DNA from: Picochlorum sp. 'celeri'
Taxonomy: Eukaryota > Chlorophyta > Trebouxiophyceae
NCBI GenBank assembly: GCA_010909725.1
Contig: JAACMV010000023.1
Coordinates: forward strand, 248,001 to 312,000
Direction: 5' to 3'
Length of the DNA: 64,000 nt
Shown: positions 1 through 9,017 of the stretch, piece by piece
Numbering within the stretch: position 1 is the stretch's first letter
How the letters are laid out: every line of letters begins with the position of its first letter
The notes under the pieces: model-generated
What the model saw: the letters and a program-made list of their open reading frames with translations, nothing else
Databases searched by the model: none
Told to the model about the DNA's origin: nothing
Position numbers and translations under genes: made by a program

Positions 1-559
1 TTGTGGTCTCCCTTCTGGATGGCGGTGGTGAAGTTACCATCAGCTGGAACCATAAGAAGGCACACATCAGCCTGGGCAGCTCCAGAAATCATATTCTTAA
101 TGAAATCTCTGTGTCCTGGGGCATCAATGATGGTGTAATGCCACTTCTCAGTGTAGAACTCCTTGGTTGTGCAGGAGATGGTCACACCACGAGCACGCTC
201 CTCCTTCTGTCTGTCCATATAGAAGGCGAAAGCGAAAGAAGACTTTCCGAGAGCGGCAGCCTCTTCCTTCAACTTCTCCAACTCACGCTCTGGGATACCC
301 CCGAGCTCGAACAGAAGGCGGCCAGTGGTGGTCGATTTTCCAGAATCGACGTGTCCGCAGATGACTGCATGGGTACACAGAATTCAGTCAGTATATATAC
401 CATGTGCATTAAATTCATAATTATAAAACATTATCATGCATGCATGCTACCGCCACGGGCGTCCAAGGACAGTTACGAAGGCCGCCTCTGATCTGTGCGC
501 AGCCTCTGATGCCACCAAAACGTACCAATAGAAAGATGTGGTTTTCCGTCGGTTGCCAT
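1..559 (-). CDS. EFL: EFL, elongation factor-like GTPase (5' part, truncated by window edge)
   Basis: The product delivers aminoacyl-tRNA to the ribosome in place of EF-1alpha. Exon 1 is 559-526 (ATG at 559-557) and encodes [11 protein letters not shown] plus one base. The intron is 525-365 (161 nt, GTACGT...TGCAG), and exon 2 runs from 364 off the left edge. The joined frame continues [19 protein letters not shown] (P-loop GHVDSGKS), then the G3 box [12 protein letters not shown] and [17 protein letters not shown]. The wording [19 protein letters not shown] and the [14 protein letters not shown] block are typical of EFL rather than EF-1alpha. About 130 residues are visible; the tRNA-binding domains lie outside. 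EFL has a patchy distribution across algae. The + strand ORF here is only its shadow. Confidence 0.93.
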
Positions 560-731
560 TTTAAATGTTTTTAGAGATAGTTAACAACACTGAGTTTATA
601 ACTAACAATATATGTTTTTAAGAGGGCTATTTGGGGTGTGGACATGAGAACTTGAGGGAGTCAGCCGCACATGCGCCCACAATGGTGGTCAAACTAATTC
701 GGGAATTGGAATTCTATTCCGACTTTCTTCT

Positions 732-1190
732 TTACGACAGCGTGGACACGCCTGCGGCAATCAATCCACCAAGCACTGCAAGGTATGAAACGCCCTCTGC
801 TGCACCCACGAGACCACTGGGTCCCGCTGGTAATCCACTCCCGGTCTGAACTTTTGTCTTGAGAGACCATGCCACAATCCCCACGCTTGCGAGGTATGAA
901 ATACCCTCTGCTGCACCCAATGCCCCACCTGGGCCAGGAGGAAGGCCACTTCCAGTCGTTGCCAAGGTGTACTCTGACCAGAAGACGATGGGCGATAAGG
1001 CAAGACCTGCGACTGCAATTGCTACTGCAGGTGTAGATACTTCATCACCCCCGGTGCTACCGTTACCAGAGTAGAGACAGGTCCTTGTTCTTGTAGTACA
1101 GAGCCTTGGTCCTGTTCTGTGGGTGCCGATGGGGATGGATACCCTCTTTGAGCATCCAGCGAGCGATGTCTTCAGAGAAATCGAATTCAT
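732..1190 (-). CDS. DUF1118/RIQ-like plastid membrane protein
   Basis: A 152-aa protein. Two copies of a block, TGSGLPPGPGGALGAAEGISYLA and TGSGLPAGPSGLVGAAEGVSYLA (each split here for description: TGSGLPxGP, then GAAEGxSYLA), occupy about residues 78-102 and 113-138. Each is followed by a hydrophobic helix. This repeated pattern resembles the DUF1118 family, which includes plant RIQ1/RIQ2 thylakoid proteins that affect grana and non-photochemical quenching; I recognise this from memory, so the family call is moderate. The N-terminus is rich in S, R and T and could be a transit peptide. A good 3' splice acceptor (ttttag) sits directly before the ATG, so an upstream exon may exist. A second well-formed frame overlaps residues 1-42 (see findings). 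Confidence 0.55.
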   Translation of the reverse strand: MNSISLKTSLAGCSKRVSIPIGTHRTGPRLCTTRTRTCLYSGNGSTGGDEVSTPAVAIAVAGLALSPIVFWSEYTLATTGSGLPPGPGGALGAAEGISYLASVGIVAWSLKTKVQTGSGLPAGPSGLVGAAEGVSYLAVLGGLIAAGVSTLS

Positions 1191-1431
1191 TCTAAAATAA
1201 TGTGTCAGTCTGCAGGGATACAGATGATGGGTGTTTTTTCAGCAAGATGATACAGCGATGGAAAACAAAACAAAAGTCTCAGGATGTCACGGCGAATCGT
1301 ACTTTACTACTATTTCTAAAAGGATAATTGCAGATGAATTGGTATACAAAAAGAAAAGAAAATGGAACACACACACAAAATTGTACGACTCTCAACACAT
1401 ACATATATTCATTGTCATGAAAAGGACCTAA
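1191..1431. other. Gap downstream of hexosaminidase; possible intron or 5' exon of the DUF1118-like gene
   Basis: A short, AT-rich stretch. On the minus strand it ends in a convincing acceptor (attttag at 1198-1192), so part of it may be an intron of the gene at 732-1190. I could not identify a donor or an upstream coding exon. Confidence 0.3.
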
Positions 1432-3240
1432 TCACTGCTCCACGATCCGATCAGAAGTAGAGACTGCAGTCATATAGACCCATGCATGCATGGCTCGTAT
1501 ATCATCATCATATGATGCCTCATGTCCGCGCGTGGTGATGAGGGGGCATTCTCCAGGCTGTACAGGGGCTGCCTGGATACCTCTTGCAAGCATTCTACAG
1601 TGTACTCTATCAATTCTGCTCTGTGCACTTTTGATATCAGTCAATGACTCTGGGGACCATAAACGTTCTCCCACTGCAGCAGCGAGCGGCCATGTAGCAG
1701 TTATCGAATTCGTTGCATCAATATGTTCACCCCATGCGACAGCCTCCCCACCCAACACCATATCCTTTTGATCCAAACCTGCTTCAAAGTCTAATGGCTC
1801 GACAGACCAGTATTCTTTCCATGACTCTGTACCTTTTGATGCGAGGTTGATGTACCATGGGGAGGACAGGATCGCTCGGTGGGTCTTGGTGATGCGTTTC
1901 AGAGCTTGGAGCCAATATGAGGCATCACTCTCTTTTGAAAGATCCTTGTTCCATGTCCACAGCTGCACTATCGTTGTTGGAGGCAGTATGGTATTATTAT
2001 TCATAGTATCATGGTGTGAATCTGACATTAATCTATCGAATAGATCGCCCCATATAACGGGCACCTTGCCCAATGTTGATGCAAATTCCATCAGTCTCTC
2101 CACATGGTAGGCCACAGCCCGAGGTGTATCAAACCCAGCCTCCTTCATTTTTGAGCTGTGCTTCCAGCACGCATCATCAATCTCGTCTCCTCCAAAATGA
2201 AGAGCTCGATCAGGGAAGATTCTTGCCACCTCTCGGAACAACCTCCACATGACATCATACGTTTCCTCCTCTGCAGGTGACATGGATGGATATCCTTTCT
2301 GATCTGATGCCTTTCCACAGGATATCATCATCTCTGGATGGCTTTTAGCAAATGATCCAGTATGCCCAGGAGAGTCAATCTCCACAATCACTCGGATACC
2401 CCTCTTGCGAGCATACCGAATAACATCCTCAATCTCATCCCCACTGTACTGCATCGCAGGACCAAAAGCACCTGCTTCCGCCAGCTCTGGCACCTCTTCC
2501 GAGGCAAACGGAAACGACTCATCATCCGTCATGTGCCAATGTAACACATTCATCTTTGTCATCACCATGGCATCCAAATGCGTCTTGAGCACATGGATGG
2601 GTAAAAAGTGCCTTGCTGTATCCACCATGAGTCCACGATGTCGAAATCGAGGCGAATCATAAATCGCCGTCTCATTCAACACAATGACATTCTCAAACAC
2701 ATGCTCATCATCATCATGATGGTGATGATGATGATGATGATGGTGGTGATGATGTCCCAGCTCTCCCTTCCAAGACACCCGCTTCAACACATGACAGCTC
2801 TGTGCCAACGTCTCCAACGCTCGAACCGCTCCGTACACTGTTTGAGAATTAATCACAATCGTAGGAGAATCAACCCTCAACGAGTACGTCTCGCTCGTAA
2901 ACATATCCAACGTTTGATCATAGGTTTGAACATACACAACCACCTTGTCAATTCTATTCGCCCCATCCATCAGCTTTTCAGGCGCTGTAACATTCATTTC
3001 ATATTCCATATGACTTCTTGGATCCAGTAAGATATTTTTATACCGATCGAATGCGTCTTCAAGGATATCACTCGTCCACCCAATGGTTTCGAATGTAATT
3101 GGAGATTTCCGCCCGTCGTATCCCAGAAACACCAGGTCCCCAATAATCGTCTTGTCCATTGGATATGGCCATGGCTCACCAAATACCCTAGTAATAGAGA
3201 GAGAGGCGAGTAAACCGAATATTCGCAACAGTGTTTTCAT
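1432..3240 (-). CDS. Secreted/lysosomal beta-N-acetylhexosaminidase, GH20
   Basis: A 602-aa intronless protein that removes terminal N-acetyl-hexosamine from glycans or chitin fragments. A signal peptide covers about residues 1-21 (MKTLLRIFGLLASLSITRVF). An N-terminal GH20-associated domain follows (to about 190), then the TIM-barrel catalytic domain from RHRGLMVDTARHFLP (about 200). The catalytic Asp-Glu pair is in HFGGDE (D352, E353). Downstream signatures include PVIWGD, SPWYIN and GGEAVAWGEHID, which line the substrate pocket in the family. Length matches eukaryotic HEXA/HEXB-type enzymes. A run of 13 histidines followed by acidic residues (163-178) is inserted between the two domains; it comes from a trinucleotide microsatellite. 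The start is the first ATG and precedes the signal peptide. Confidence 0.95.
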   Translation of the reverse strand: MKTLLRIFGLLASLSITRVFGEPWPYPMDKTIIGDLVFLGYDGRKSPITFETIGWTSDILEDAFDRYKNILLDPRSHMEYEMNVTAPEKLMDGANRIDKVVVYVQTYDQTLDMFTSETYSLRVDSPTIVINSQTVYGAVRALETLAQSCHVLKRVSWKGELGHHHHHHHHHHHHHDDDEHVFENVIVLNETAIYDSPRFRHRGLMVDTARHFLPIHVLKTHLDAMVMTKMNVLHWHMTDDESFPFASEEVPELAEAGAFGPAMQYSGDEIEDVIRYARKRGIRVIVEIDSPGHTGSFAKSHPEMMISCGKASDQKGYPSMSPAEEETYDVMWRLFREVARIFPDRALHFGGDEIDDACWKHSSKMKEAGFDTPRAVAYHVERLMEFASTLGKVPVIWGDLFDRLMSDSHHDTMNNNTILPPTTIVQLWTWNKDLSKESDASYWLQALKRITKTHRAILSSPWYINLASKGTESWKEYWSVEPLDFEAGLDQKDMVLGGEAVAWGEHIDATNSITATWPLAAAVGERLWSPESLTDIKSAQSRIDRVHCRMLARGIQAAPVQPGECPLITTRGHEASYDDDIRAMHAWVYMTAVSTSDRIVEQ

Positions 3241-3692
3241 ACTTGTTGACTTTAGACTCTATGTGTGAGTACAATGACTACAAGGTTCGCATTGGTGGCT
3301 CACCACTCATTCATGCATTTTTTAAAAATCCATCCTTGGATTCAATGTATATCGTGCGCCAGCAAGGGCACATTCGTATTTTTACTGGAGAGAAGCAGCG
3401 CCTTTTCCTTTTTTAAAAAAGAAAGAAAAGCATGCTTCTTTTTTCTTTCAACAACCATCAAAGCCTTACCTTGACCGGAGTGCATGATCATCAATAGATT
3501 TCTAGATTCCTAGATAAAGCATGCTAGGACGTGCGCACGTCGGAAGCTGCAACAAGGGTCAATCGTATGCCATCCTCCTTGGAGTCAACCAAAGAACAAT
3601 ATCTACTAGAGGATAGCCTATAGAAGAAACAATTACAACATGGGTTTGGCTTGGTAGTCGTTGAACCTCGCTGAACGCTTTCGACGTGGACC
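3241..3692. other. Divergent intergenic region, hexosaminidase / E2F
   Basis: About 450 bp between two divergently transcribed genes. It presumably carries both promoters. I see poly(A/T) runs near 3410-3450 but no RNA gene, repeat or convincing ORF. Confidence 0.5.
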
Positions 3693-4793
3693 ATGAAGAA
3701 TCAGGAGGGAACCCAACAGCATCAGGATATGGTAGAGATGGGTAATGGGCATGGTATAGTGGGGACTGGAGGTCGTGTTCGAAGGTCGAATAGGTCCAGT
3801 GCGAGTCAATACAAGCGCGTGGGTGGCACTGGTGGGTCATTGGCGGGTGAGGGGCCTCGAGGGAATCCTATGGGTCCGACGAGTCGATTCGATTCGAGTT
3901 TGAAATTATTAACAAAGAAGTTTATTGAATTGATGAATTCGACGGATGGGAAGGGGTTGGACCTGAATGCGGCGGTTCGAGAGATGGGGGTGCAGAAGAG
4001 GAGGATTTACGATATTACAAATGTGCTCGAGGGGATTGGGATGCTGGTGAAATCGGGGCAGAGTGATATTCGGTATAGTGCTGATATAGGGGCATCGTAT
4101 CATCCGAGTCCTGTGGATGGAGAGGGCGTTCCTGGTGGTGTGCAGAAGCGTGGCACGACAGTTCATGATGACTATATTGATGAAGGATCGTTGGCATATC
4201 AGATTGAATGTTTGACGGCCATGTCGGAGAAATTGCGTGTTCAAGAAGAGGGTTTGCAGGAGGCGATGAAGGAATTGGTGAGTCATGATGTGAATACGAT
4301 GAGGTTGTATGTGACGGATGCGGATGTGAGTTTTCTGCCGACGGTGCATGCTGGGGATCAGATTTTGACGATATTAGCGCCTCATGGGACATCGATTGAA
4401 GTAAATGATGGTGATGATAATAATAAGGTTGTGCACGTGTCGAGTGAGAAGGATGAGTTGGAGATTTACTCTATATCTGGGAGGCAAGCACAGGCTGGTG
4501 ATGCATCACACGAGTTGCAACCAAGTCTGTCTCCGTTTATGAGGAATCCAGACTTGATTGGATGGAGTGGGGATGATATTCCGCTAATGCCTCCTTCTTC
4601 GAATGGAAAAGAGGGAGGTATCCACGCAGCGCAGTTTCTGTTGTCAGAGCAGAGTCCACCCCATCCAGGGGTACAGGCATCATCCCCTGAAAGATTGTTT
4701 GTTGATGATGAGATGGATGGGTTGGTCGACTTTGAGAAAGGGGATCGTAGCCATCACCAGGTGATTGACACCAGACACTCGCCTCGTGTGTAG
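3693..4793 (+). CDS. E2F-family transcription factor
   Basis: A 366-aa single-exon protein that controls S-phase genes as a heterodimer with DP. The winged-helix DNA-binding domain covers about residues 65-135. It begins at RFDSSLKLLTKKFIELM and contains the diagnostic QKRRIYDITNVLEGIGMLVK. A leucine-rich dimerisation segment follows (AYQIECLTAMSEKLRVQEEG, about 167-195), then a marked-box-like region (VHAGDQILTILAPHGTSIEV, about 220-240). The acidic C-terminus contains LFVDDEMDGLVDF, which could be a diverged Rb-binding motif; that is inference. The single winged helix and the dimerisation region place it with canonical E2F rather than DEL/E2F7-8. The first ATG is used; the residues before the DNA-binding domain are low complexity. 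Confidence 0.93.
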   Translation: MKNQEGTQQHQDMVEMGNGHGIVGTGGRVRRSNRSSASQYKRVGGTGGSLAGEGPRGNPMGPTSRFDSSLKLLTKKFIELMNSTDGKGLDLNAAVREMGVQKRRIYDITNVLEGIGMLVKSGQSDIRYSADIGASYHPSPVDGEGVPGGVQKRGTTVHDDYIDEGSLAYQIECLTAMSEKLRVQEEGLQEAMKELVSHDVNTMRLYVTDADVSFLPTVHAGDQILTILAPHGTSIEVNDGDDNNKVVHVSSEKDELEIYSISGRQAQAGDASHELQPSLSPFMRNPDLIGWSGDDIPLMPPSSNGKEGGIHAAQFLLSEQSPPHPGVQASSPERLFVDDEMDGLVDFEKGDRSHHQVIDTRHSPRV

Positions 4794-4956
4794 TGGTAGG
4801 ATGTGAGCTCTGTTGTGTTGTCAAGGTAGAGCCAGCAGACTAGAATGTAGAAGATTTTTCTTGTATTACCGTTTGAATACATGTATGAATACAAATGAAT
4901 AGACGAATACAAATGATGCCATGTAACCATTGTTATTAATTCATAATACTTTTTCT

Positions 4957-5394
4957 TTAGGAACACCATGGCAGCGTGCATCGTGCATCGGATGGTGGTC
5001 CACCAGCTAGCACCAAGATGACAACCAACAAGAATGCGGCTGATGCAATGCCTAGCTGAGAGAATGCCGTGCTGCTCCATACACCGAGGACTCTGTCCTC
5101 TTCTTTTCTAATGGCATCTAGAGGAGATGATGTTTTTCTACGTCTATCGAACCGAGGCGGCGGTGCTGTGCTCGCCTTCTTTTTCTGCTCTTGTCCTCCT
5201 GTCTCCGAGGTAGTATTTTTGAATTGAGACCATGCTGCATCCCAGTCTACCTTGTCTTCATCAGAAGAACTCTTAACAATATGAAATTTTCTACCAGTGC
5301 AATATCGATGCTTTGTAAAGGTGCGTGGTGGGTTGGAGAAATTCCAAATGTGGGTCTTTGTTGTAGAAGAGATACCAGTCCTTGTCAGCGCCAT
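4957..5394 (-). CDS. Small plastid-targeted single-pass membrane protein, unknown function
   Basis: 145 aa. The N-terminus (residues 1-40) is rich in T, S, R and K and lacks acidic residues, as in a transit peptide. A short segment DKVDWDAAWSQFKN follows at about 47-60, then a basic proline-rich linker. A single transmembrane helix lies near the C-terminus (about 112-133, LGIASAAFLLVVILVLAGG). The WDxAWxxFKN patch plus one C-terminal helix recalls small conserved thylakoid or envelope proteins of algae and plants, but I cannot name the family. The gene is convergent with E2F, with about 160 bp between stops. Confidence 0.6.
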   Translation of the reverse strand: MALTRTGISSTTKTHIWNFSNPPRTFTKHRYCTGRKFHIVKSSSDEDKVDWDAAWSQFKNTTSETGGQEQKKKASTAPPPRFDRRRKTSSPLDAIRKEEDRVLGVWSSTAFSQLGIASAAFLLVVILVLAGGPPSDARCTLPWCS

Positions 5395-5671
5395 TGTGGA
5401 GCCATGAAATAAACAAAATTATTCTTGTACAAAATAGTAATACGTAAACGATGTTCAAAAGTGAGGCATAGGAGGGACCTGTCGTCACTGTTGTAGATCG
5501 TACGAACAGCGTGCGCTCCCAGCTTTCAAGTAGCTACTTGAAAGGGCTATTCCAGGCCTGGAATATTGGTGTGCAAATAGATCATGCATGGATCTCGGAT
5601 ATATTCTAGGATACACATACACGCTGTGTTACAAATATATATATTGGTATGTTGATCGATTCATGGGTGAT

Positions 5672-8600
5672 TTATGAATCTTCATTGGAGGCACACCTGG
5701 AAGATGAATTACATCGACCACTGGCACTGAGAAGATTTTGCAGAGTGTGTTTGAGCTCTGCATCCTGGTCGAGTTCTTGTATAGAAATATGCATTCTATA
5801 TCTCCAGTAATGTTCAGGATTGGACGGAACATTGATTGTTTCCTCGTCGGGATCTCTCTGGGGAAGAACATGGGACATGGCAATAATGTCTTGAATGGAG
5901 AAGATGGCCAGAATGGATGGAGAGAAAAGGTGCTGTTTCACGACGCCTCTCACAATATCTGGGGTGCAGGTGGTTGGATTTTTATTGTGCATTCCAAGAA
6001 TAGTCTCGCAATACCGGGTTCTCCGGCCTGCATTCTCCTCAAACCATGCTCTGAAATTGGTGGTGTCATGCGATGATGGCGAGGCGACCGTCATGTATCC
6101 GTACTTGCCCGTGTTTCCAAACTCTGCCCCGTATTGTGATGGCATTCTCTGTATCCGAAGTCCAATAATACCCAAATCCTCCATAACAGGATGGACACAT
6201 GGTGGAATCATGCCCAAGTCTTCACCACACACAAGCATATCAGTTGCGTGCTGCATCATGGGTAGTGTCTTGTACGCTTGATGTCTCCACATGGAATCTG
6301 ATCGCGAGCCATAAAATGAGTCATCATGCATCTCTTTCAGTACATGCTTCCAATGTGGATCCTCTAGATGATCGTACGATGTTGTATGGGTAAGATTGAA
6401 TCGTGGGAAAAAGTGATGATCTGGATTGTCATGGTCCCTGACAAGGCACACATTCTGGCACAGGGTTAGTAGAACGCTCCGCACGCGTTCAGTATCCACT
6501 GCCGTATGATCTGGTATGCCAGGCCTCGATCTTAGAGACCATATAGATATCTCTGACGCGTACTTTTCTTTGAATCTGTATCTGTTCCCGGGAGAGGGTT
6601 GGAAGAAACGCTCTTTCACCTCCTCCTCGAGTTCTGGGTCATCCAAGAGTTCATGGAGCAATGCATCAGTCACGTAGGGCTCGGCAAGACGATCGATATC
6701 CCATAACCCTTGGATTTCCAGGTCTTCGCGAGAATAATGCAAGGACGGTCTAAACCTTCCAAGCAACCCCGACTTGGCATTGGCAGGTAATTCCCAAATC
6801 CTAAAGAATCCCAGGATATGGTCAATGCGATATGCTTGAAAGTACTGTGCCATGTGTGACAGCCTTCTTCGCCACCATGCATACCCATCCTTTGCCATGC
6901 ACTCCCAATTGTACGTGGGGAATCCCCAATTTTGCCCTCCTGGATCAAAGTAGTCTGGTGGGGCACCTGTACTCGTGTGCATCCTGAACAATGTTGGATG
7001 CATCCATGTGTCCACAGACCTTTTATCGACACCAATTGGCAAGTCGCCTTTCAACACGATACCCATTTCTCGCAATTTTTGAGAAGAATGTAAAAGTTGT
7101 ATGTGCAATTTGAACTGAAGGTAACAGTAAAACTTGATTGTACCATGCCATTCTTGCTCTGGAGACGCTAGATGATCAAGCATCTCTGGCGTCGGTTTTG
7201 AAAACTTTCCCCATTTCCAGTGCTCAGAGGTTTGAAACATATCTCTCAAAAAACAGAAAACTGCGTATGGTATTAACCACTGCGAATTCGAGCTCGCAAA
7301 CTCCATATATGCATCACTTGCCATATCTTCTTTGCCAAACTCTTCAAAAATCATTCTGGCCATTTTCATTTTGAAATCAACAGTCTCTTCATAGTCCACA
7401 TCTGCGTAGATTCCATTGGCATCATCAGGATCACCACAGCAGGACACTGTGGAGGAGATTTCTGCACGGCCGCTGTCAATATCTGACAGCAAGGCAGAAT
7501 ATACCTCTGCATTCCTGTCCGCATATGGTGCTAGGAGGTCTGCCAGACTCAGGTACATTGGATGCAGTGCAAACACACACAGCGATGAATATGGGTAGCT
7601 ATCTCGCCAGTCTTTTCTGACTTGAGTATCACACACGGGCAACAGCTGCAGAAGAGAAAACCCACACGCCTTGCACCATGCTCCCATCGGCACCAGATCG
7701 GTGAACTCACCACAACCAATACTATTTTCAGTTCTCAAGGAAAAAACAGGGACGGCAACACCAGCGCCCCTCCATCTGTCTTGTCGACGTACAAACCCAT
7801 CATACTGTGCAATGCTGCTCACAGATCCATCAGTCGCAGGAGGCAGCACAATCAACCTGCTCTCTCCTGGCTCTAAAATTAAATCCCTCTCTGGCCTTCC
7901 AATCGCATATTTATATGTCACAGGAAACGCACTCACTGGAATCCACAATTCCTGTTCCCAGCACCCTTTACTACCCTGCTGATTCATCCACACAACCTGC
8001 TGCAACTGCCAATTCCCAAGGATTGCCGTCCCCCCCGTTATACAAATAGATTCACCTTGCATCAACTCTAAATCCATGGCGTGAAACCGCACCAGCACAC
8101 GGTCTCGCATGTGAATTGGTTTCTCAGGACCTCTCTGATTCTTCAGCAACAAGGTATCGGACTCTCTGGCGTGATCAGTCTGCAACACCACATTTGCAAA
8201 CGCCGAAGACTTTAACACATTTGCATGGTGAGACGAGTCGACCCACACCGATGACACATACACGGACGACCCATCCACAGCCTCATCTTTCTTCAAACGA
8301 AGGGTATACTTGTTGCTTTCAAACTTGATCACTTCCTTCGTATGTTCATTCACCACAACAAATTGAAACACAATTTTATACGTATCTTCATCTTCTTCCT
8401 CCAAAGCATCCACAGGAAACGGCACTGTGACCTCCCACAAAAGCTTGCTGTTCATCGCAGCACTCGAGCTGCTACTGCTACAACAACTACCTCCATCATG
8501 CACAGCACTCCCATCGCCGTCCGCACACACCGCTCTGCACGTAGCAACTTTCGCTCTGCATGCAAACATGACATGATACATCCAAATCATCAACCATGGT

Positions 8601-8776
8601 TCACTGGACACCAGTACGACGTACAGTTCCAAGTCATAGTCTCCGAGCACCGGGCCTTGCCCAGTGATAACGACTCTCTCACCCCATCTTGTATAGTAAT
8701 GAGTAGAAAAAATAACACGTATCATCCCCTGCCTCGCCATCAACGGTACAGAGTTTGTATCACTCTCGCTGACCAT
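5672..8776 (-). CDS. DPE2: DPE2, cytosolic 4-alpha-glucanotransferase (CBM20-CBM20-GH77)
   Basis: The enzyme transfers glucosyl units from maltose to a glucan acceptor during starch or glycogen breakdown. Two N-terminal CBM20 starch-binding modules are visible (IRVIFSTHYYTRWGERVVITG and VRFHAMDLELMQGESICITG regions). The GH77 domain runs from WRGAGVAVPVFSLRTENSIG to the end and includes LKGDLPIGVDKRSVDTW, PPDYFDPGGQNWGFPTYNWE, AYRIDHILGFFRIWELP (nucleophile Asp) and VCGEDLGMIPPCVHPVM (acid/base Glu). The start is taken at the ATG 8776-8774; the longer open frame begins with a non-ATG codon. A 69-nt intron at 8624-8556 (GTACGT...TGCAG) lies inside the first CBM20. It is a multiple of three without a stop, so it reads through. 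Removing it restores VLGDYDLELAKVA and gives 1,011 aa, close to plant DPE2 (about 955 aa). Confidence 0.96.
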   Translation of the reverse strand: MVSESDTNSVPLMARQGMIRVIFSTHYYTRWGERVVITGQGPVLGDYDLELYVVLVSSEPWLMIWMYHVMFACRAKVATCRAVCADGDGSAVHDGGSCCSSSSSSAAMNSKLLWEVTVPFPVDALEEEDEDTYKIVFQFVVVNEHTKEVIKFESNKYTLRLKKDEAVDGSSVYVSSVWVDSSHHANVLKSSAFANVVLQTDHARESDTLLLKNQRGPEKPIHMRDRVLVRFHAMDLELMQGESICITGGTAILGNWQLQQVVWMNQQGSKGCWEQELWIPVSAFPVTYKYAIGRPERDLILEPGESRLIVLPPATDGSVSSIAQYDGFVRRQDRWRGAGVAVPVFSLRTENSIGCGEFTDLVPMGAWCKACGFSLLQLLPVCDTQVRKDWRDSYPYSSLCVFALHPMYLSLADLLAPYADRNAEVYSALLSDIDSGRAEISSTVSCCGDPDDANGIYADVDYEETVDFKMKMARMIFEEFGKEDMASDAYMEFASSNSQWLIPYAVFCFLRDMFQTSEHWKWGKFSKPTPEMLDHLASPEQEWHGTIKFYCYLQFKLHIQLLHSSQKLREMGIVLKGDLPIGVDKRSVDTWMHPTLFRMHTSTGAPPDYFDPGGQNWGFPTYNWECMAKDGYAWWRRRLSHMAQYFQAYRIDHILGFFRIWELPANAKSGLLGRFRPSLHYSREDLEIQGLWDIDRLAEPYVTDALLHELLDDPELEEEVKERFFQPSPGNRYRFKEKYASEISIWSLRSRPGIPDHTAVDTERVRSVLLTLCQNVCLVRDHDNPDHHFFPRFNLTHTTSYDHLEDPHWKHVLKEMHDDSFYGSRSDSMWRHQAYKTLPMMQHATDMLVCGEDLGMIPPCVHPVMEDLGIIGLRIQRMPSQYGAEFGNTGKYGYMTVASPSSHDTTNFRAWFEENAGRRTRYCETILGMHNKNPTTCTPDIVRGVVKQHLFSPSILAIFSIQDIIAMSHVLPQRDPDEETINVPSNPEHYWRYRMHISIQELDQDAELKHTLQNLLSASGRCNSSSRCASNEDS

Positions 8777-9017
8777 GGCGAAACCTCGAATCACTGACTC
8801 CACCTGGGAATACAATTACTTGTCAAAAACAGTCATAATGACATGAGAAAACATTATAATTATGGGTTTGCGCGATGCATTGCGTTCACAGATACATCTT
8901 CAGACCCACACTCTGAAGTTTCTTTCTATTTACGGAGTACATGCCGCCCCTCCGACGCTCCATCTTCATGGGTGCGTCTACAACGCTATTATTCATGAAA
9001 TACCAAAATCAAACACC

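Noticed and set aside
3..491. Long + strand ORF at the left edge
   Set aside because: It is the antisense shadow of EFL; the minus-strand translation has the P-loop and G3 motifs and a clean splice.
2608..3030. + strand ORF with a methionine run
   Set aside because: Antisense reading of the His-tract microsatellite in the hexosaminidase gene.
8341..8815. + strand ORFs across DPE2, and a DPE2 start at 8815
   Set aside because: The + frames are shadows; the codon at 8815 is TTG, so the first ATG in frame (8776) is preferred.
8862..9017. Upstream ATG of the metaxin-like gene as true start
   Set aside because: The 52 added residues look unconserved, and the thioredoxin-like strand begins right after the ATG at 9018, which has the better context. 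I keep it only as an alternative.
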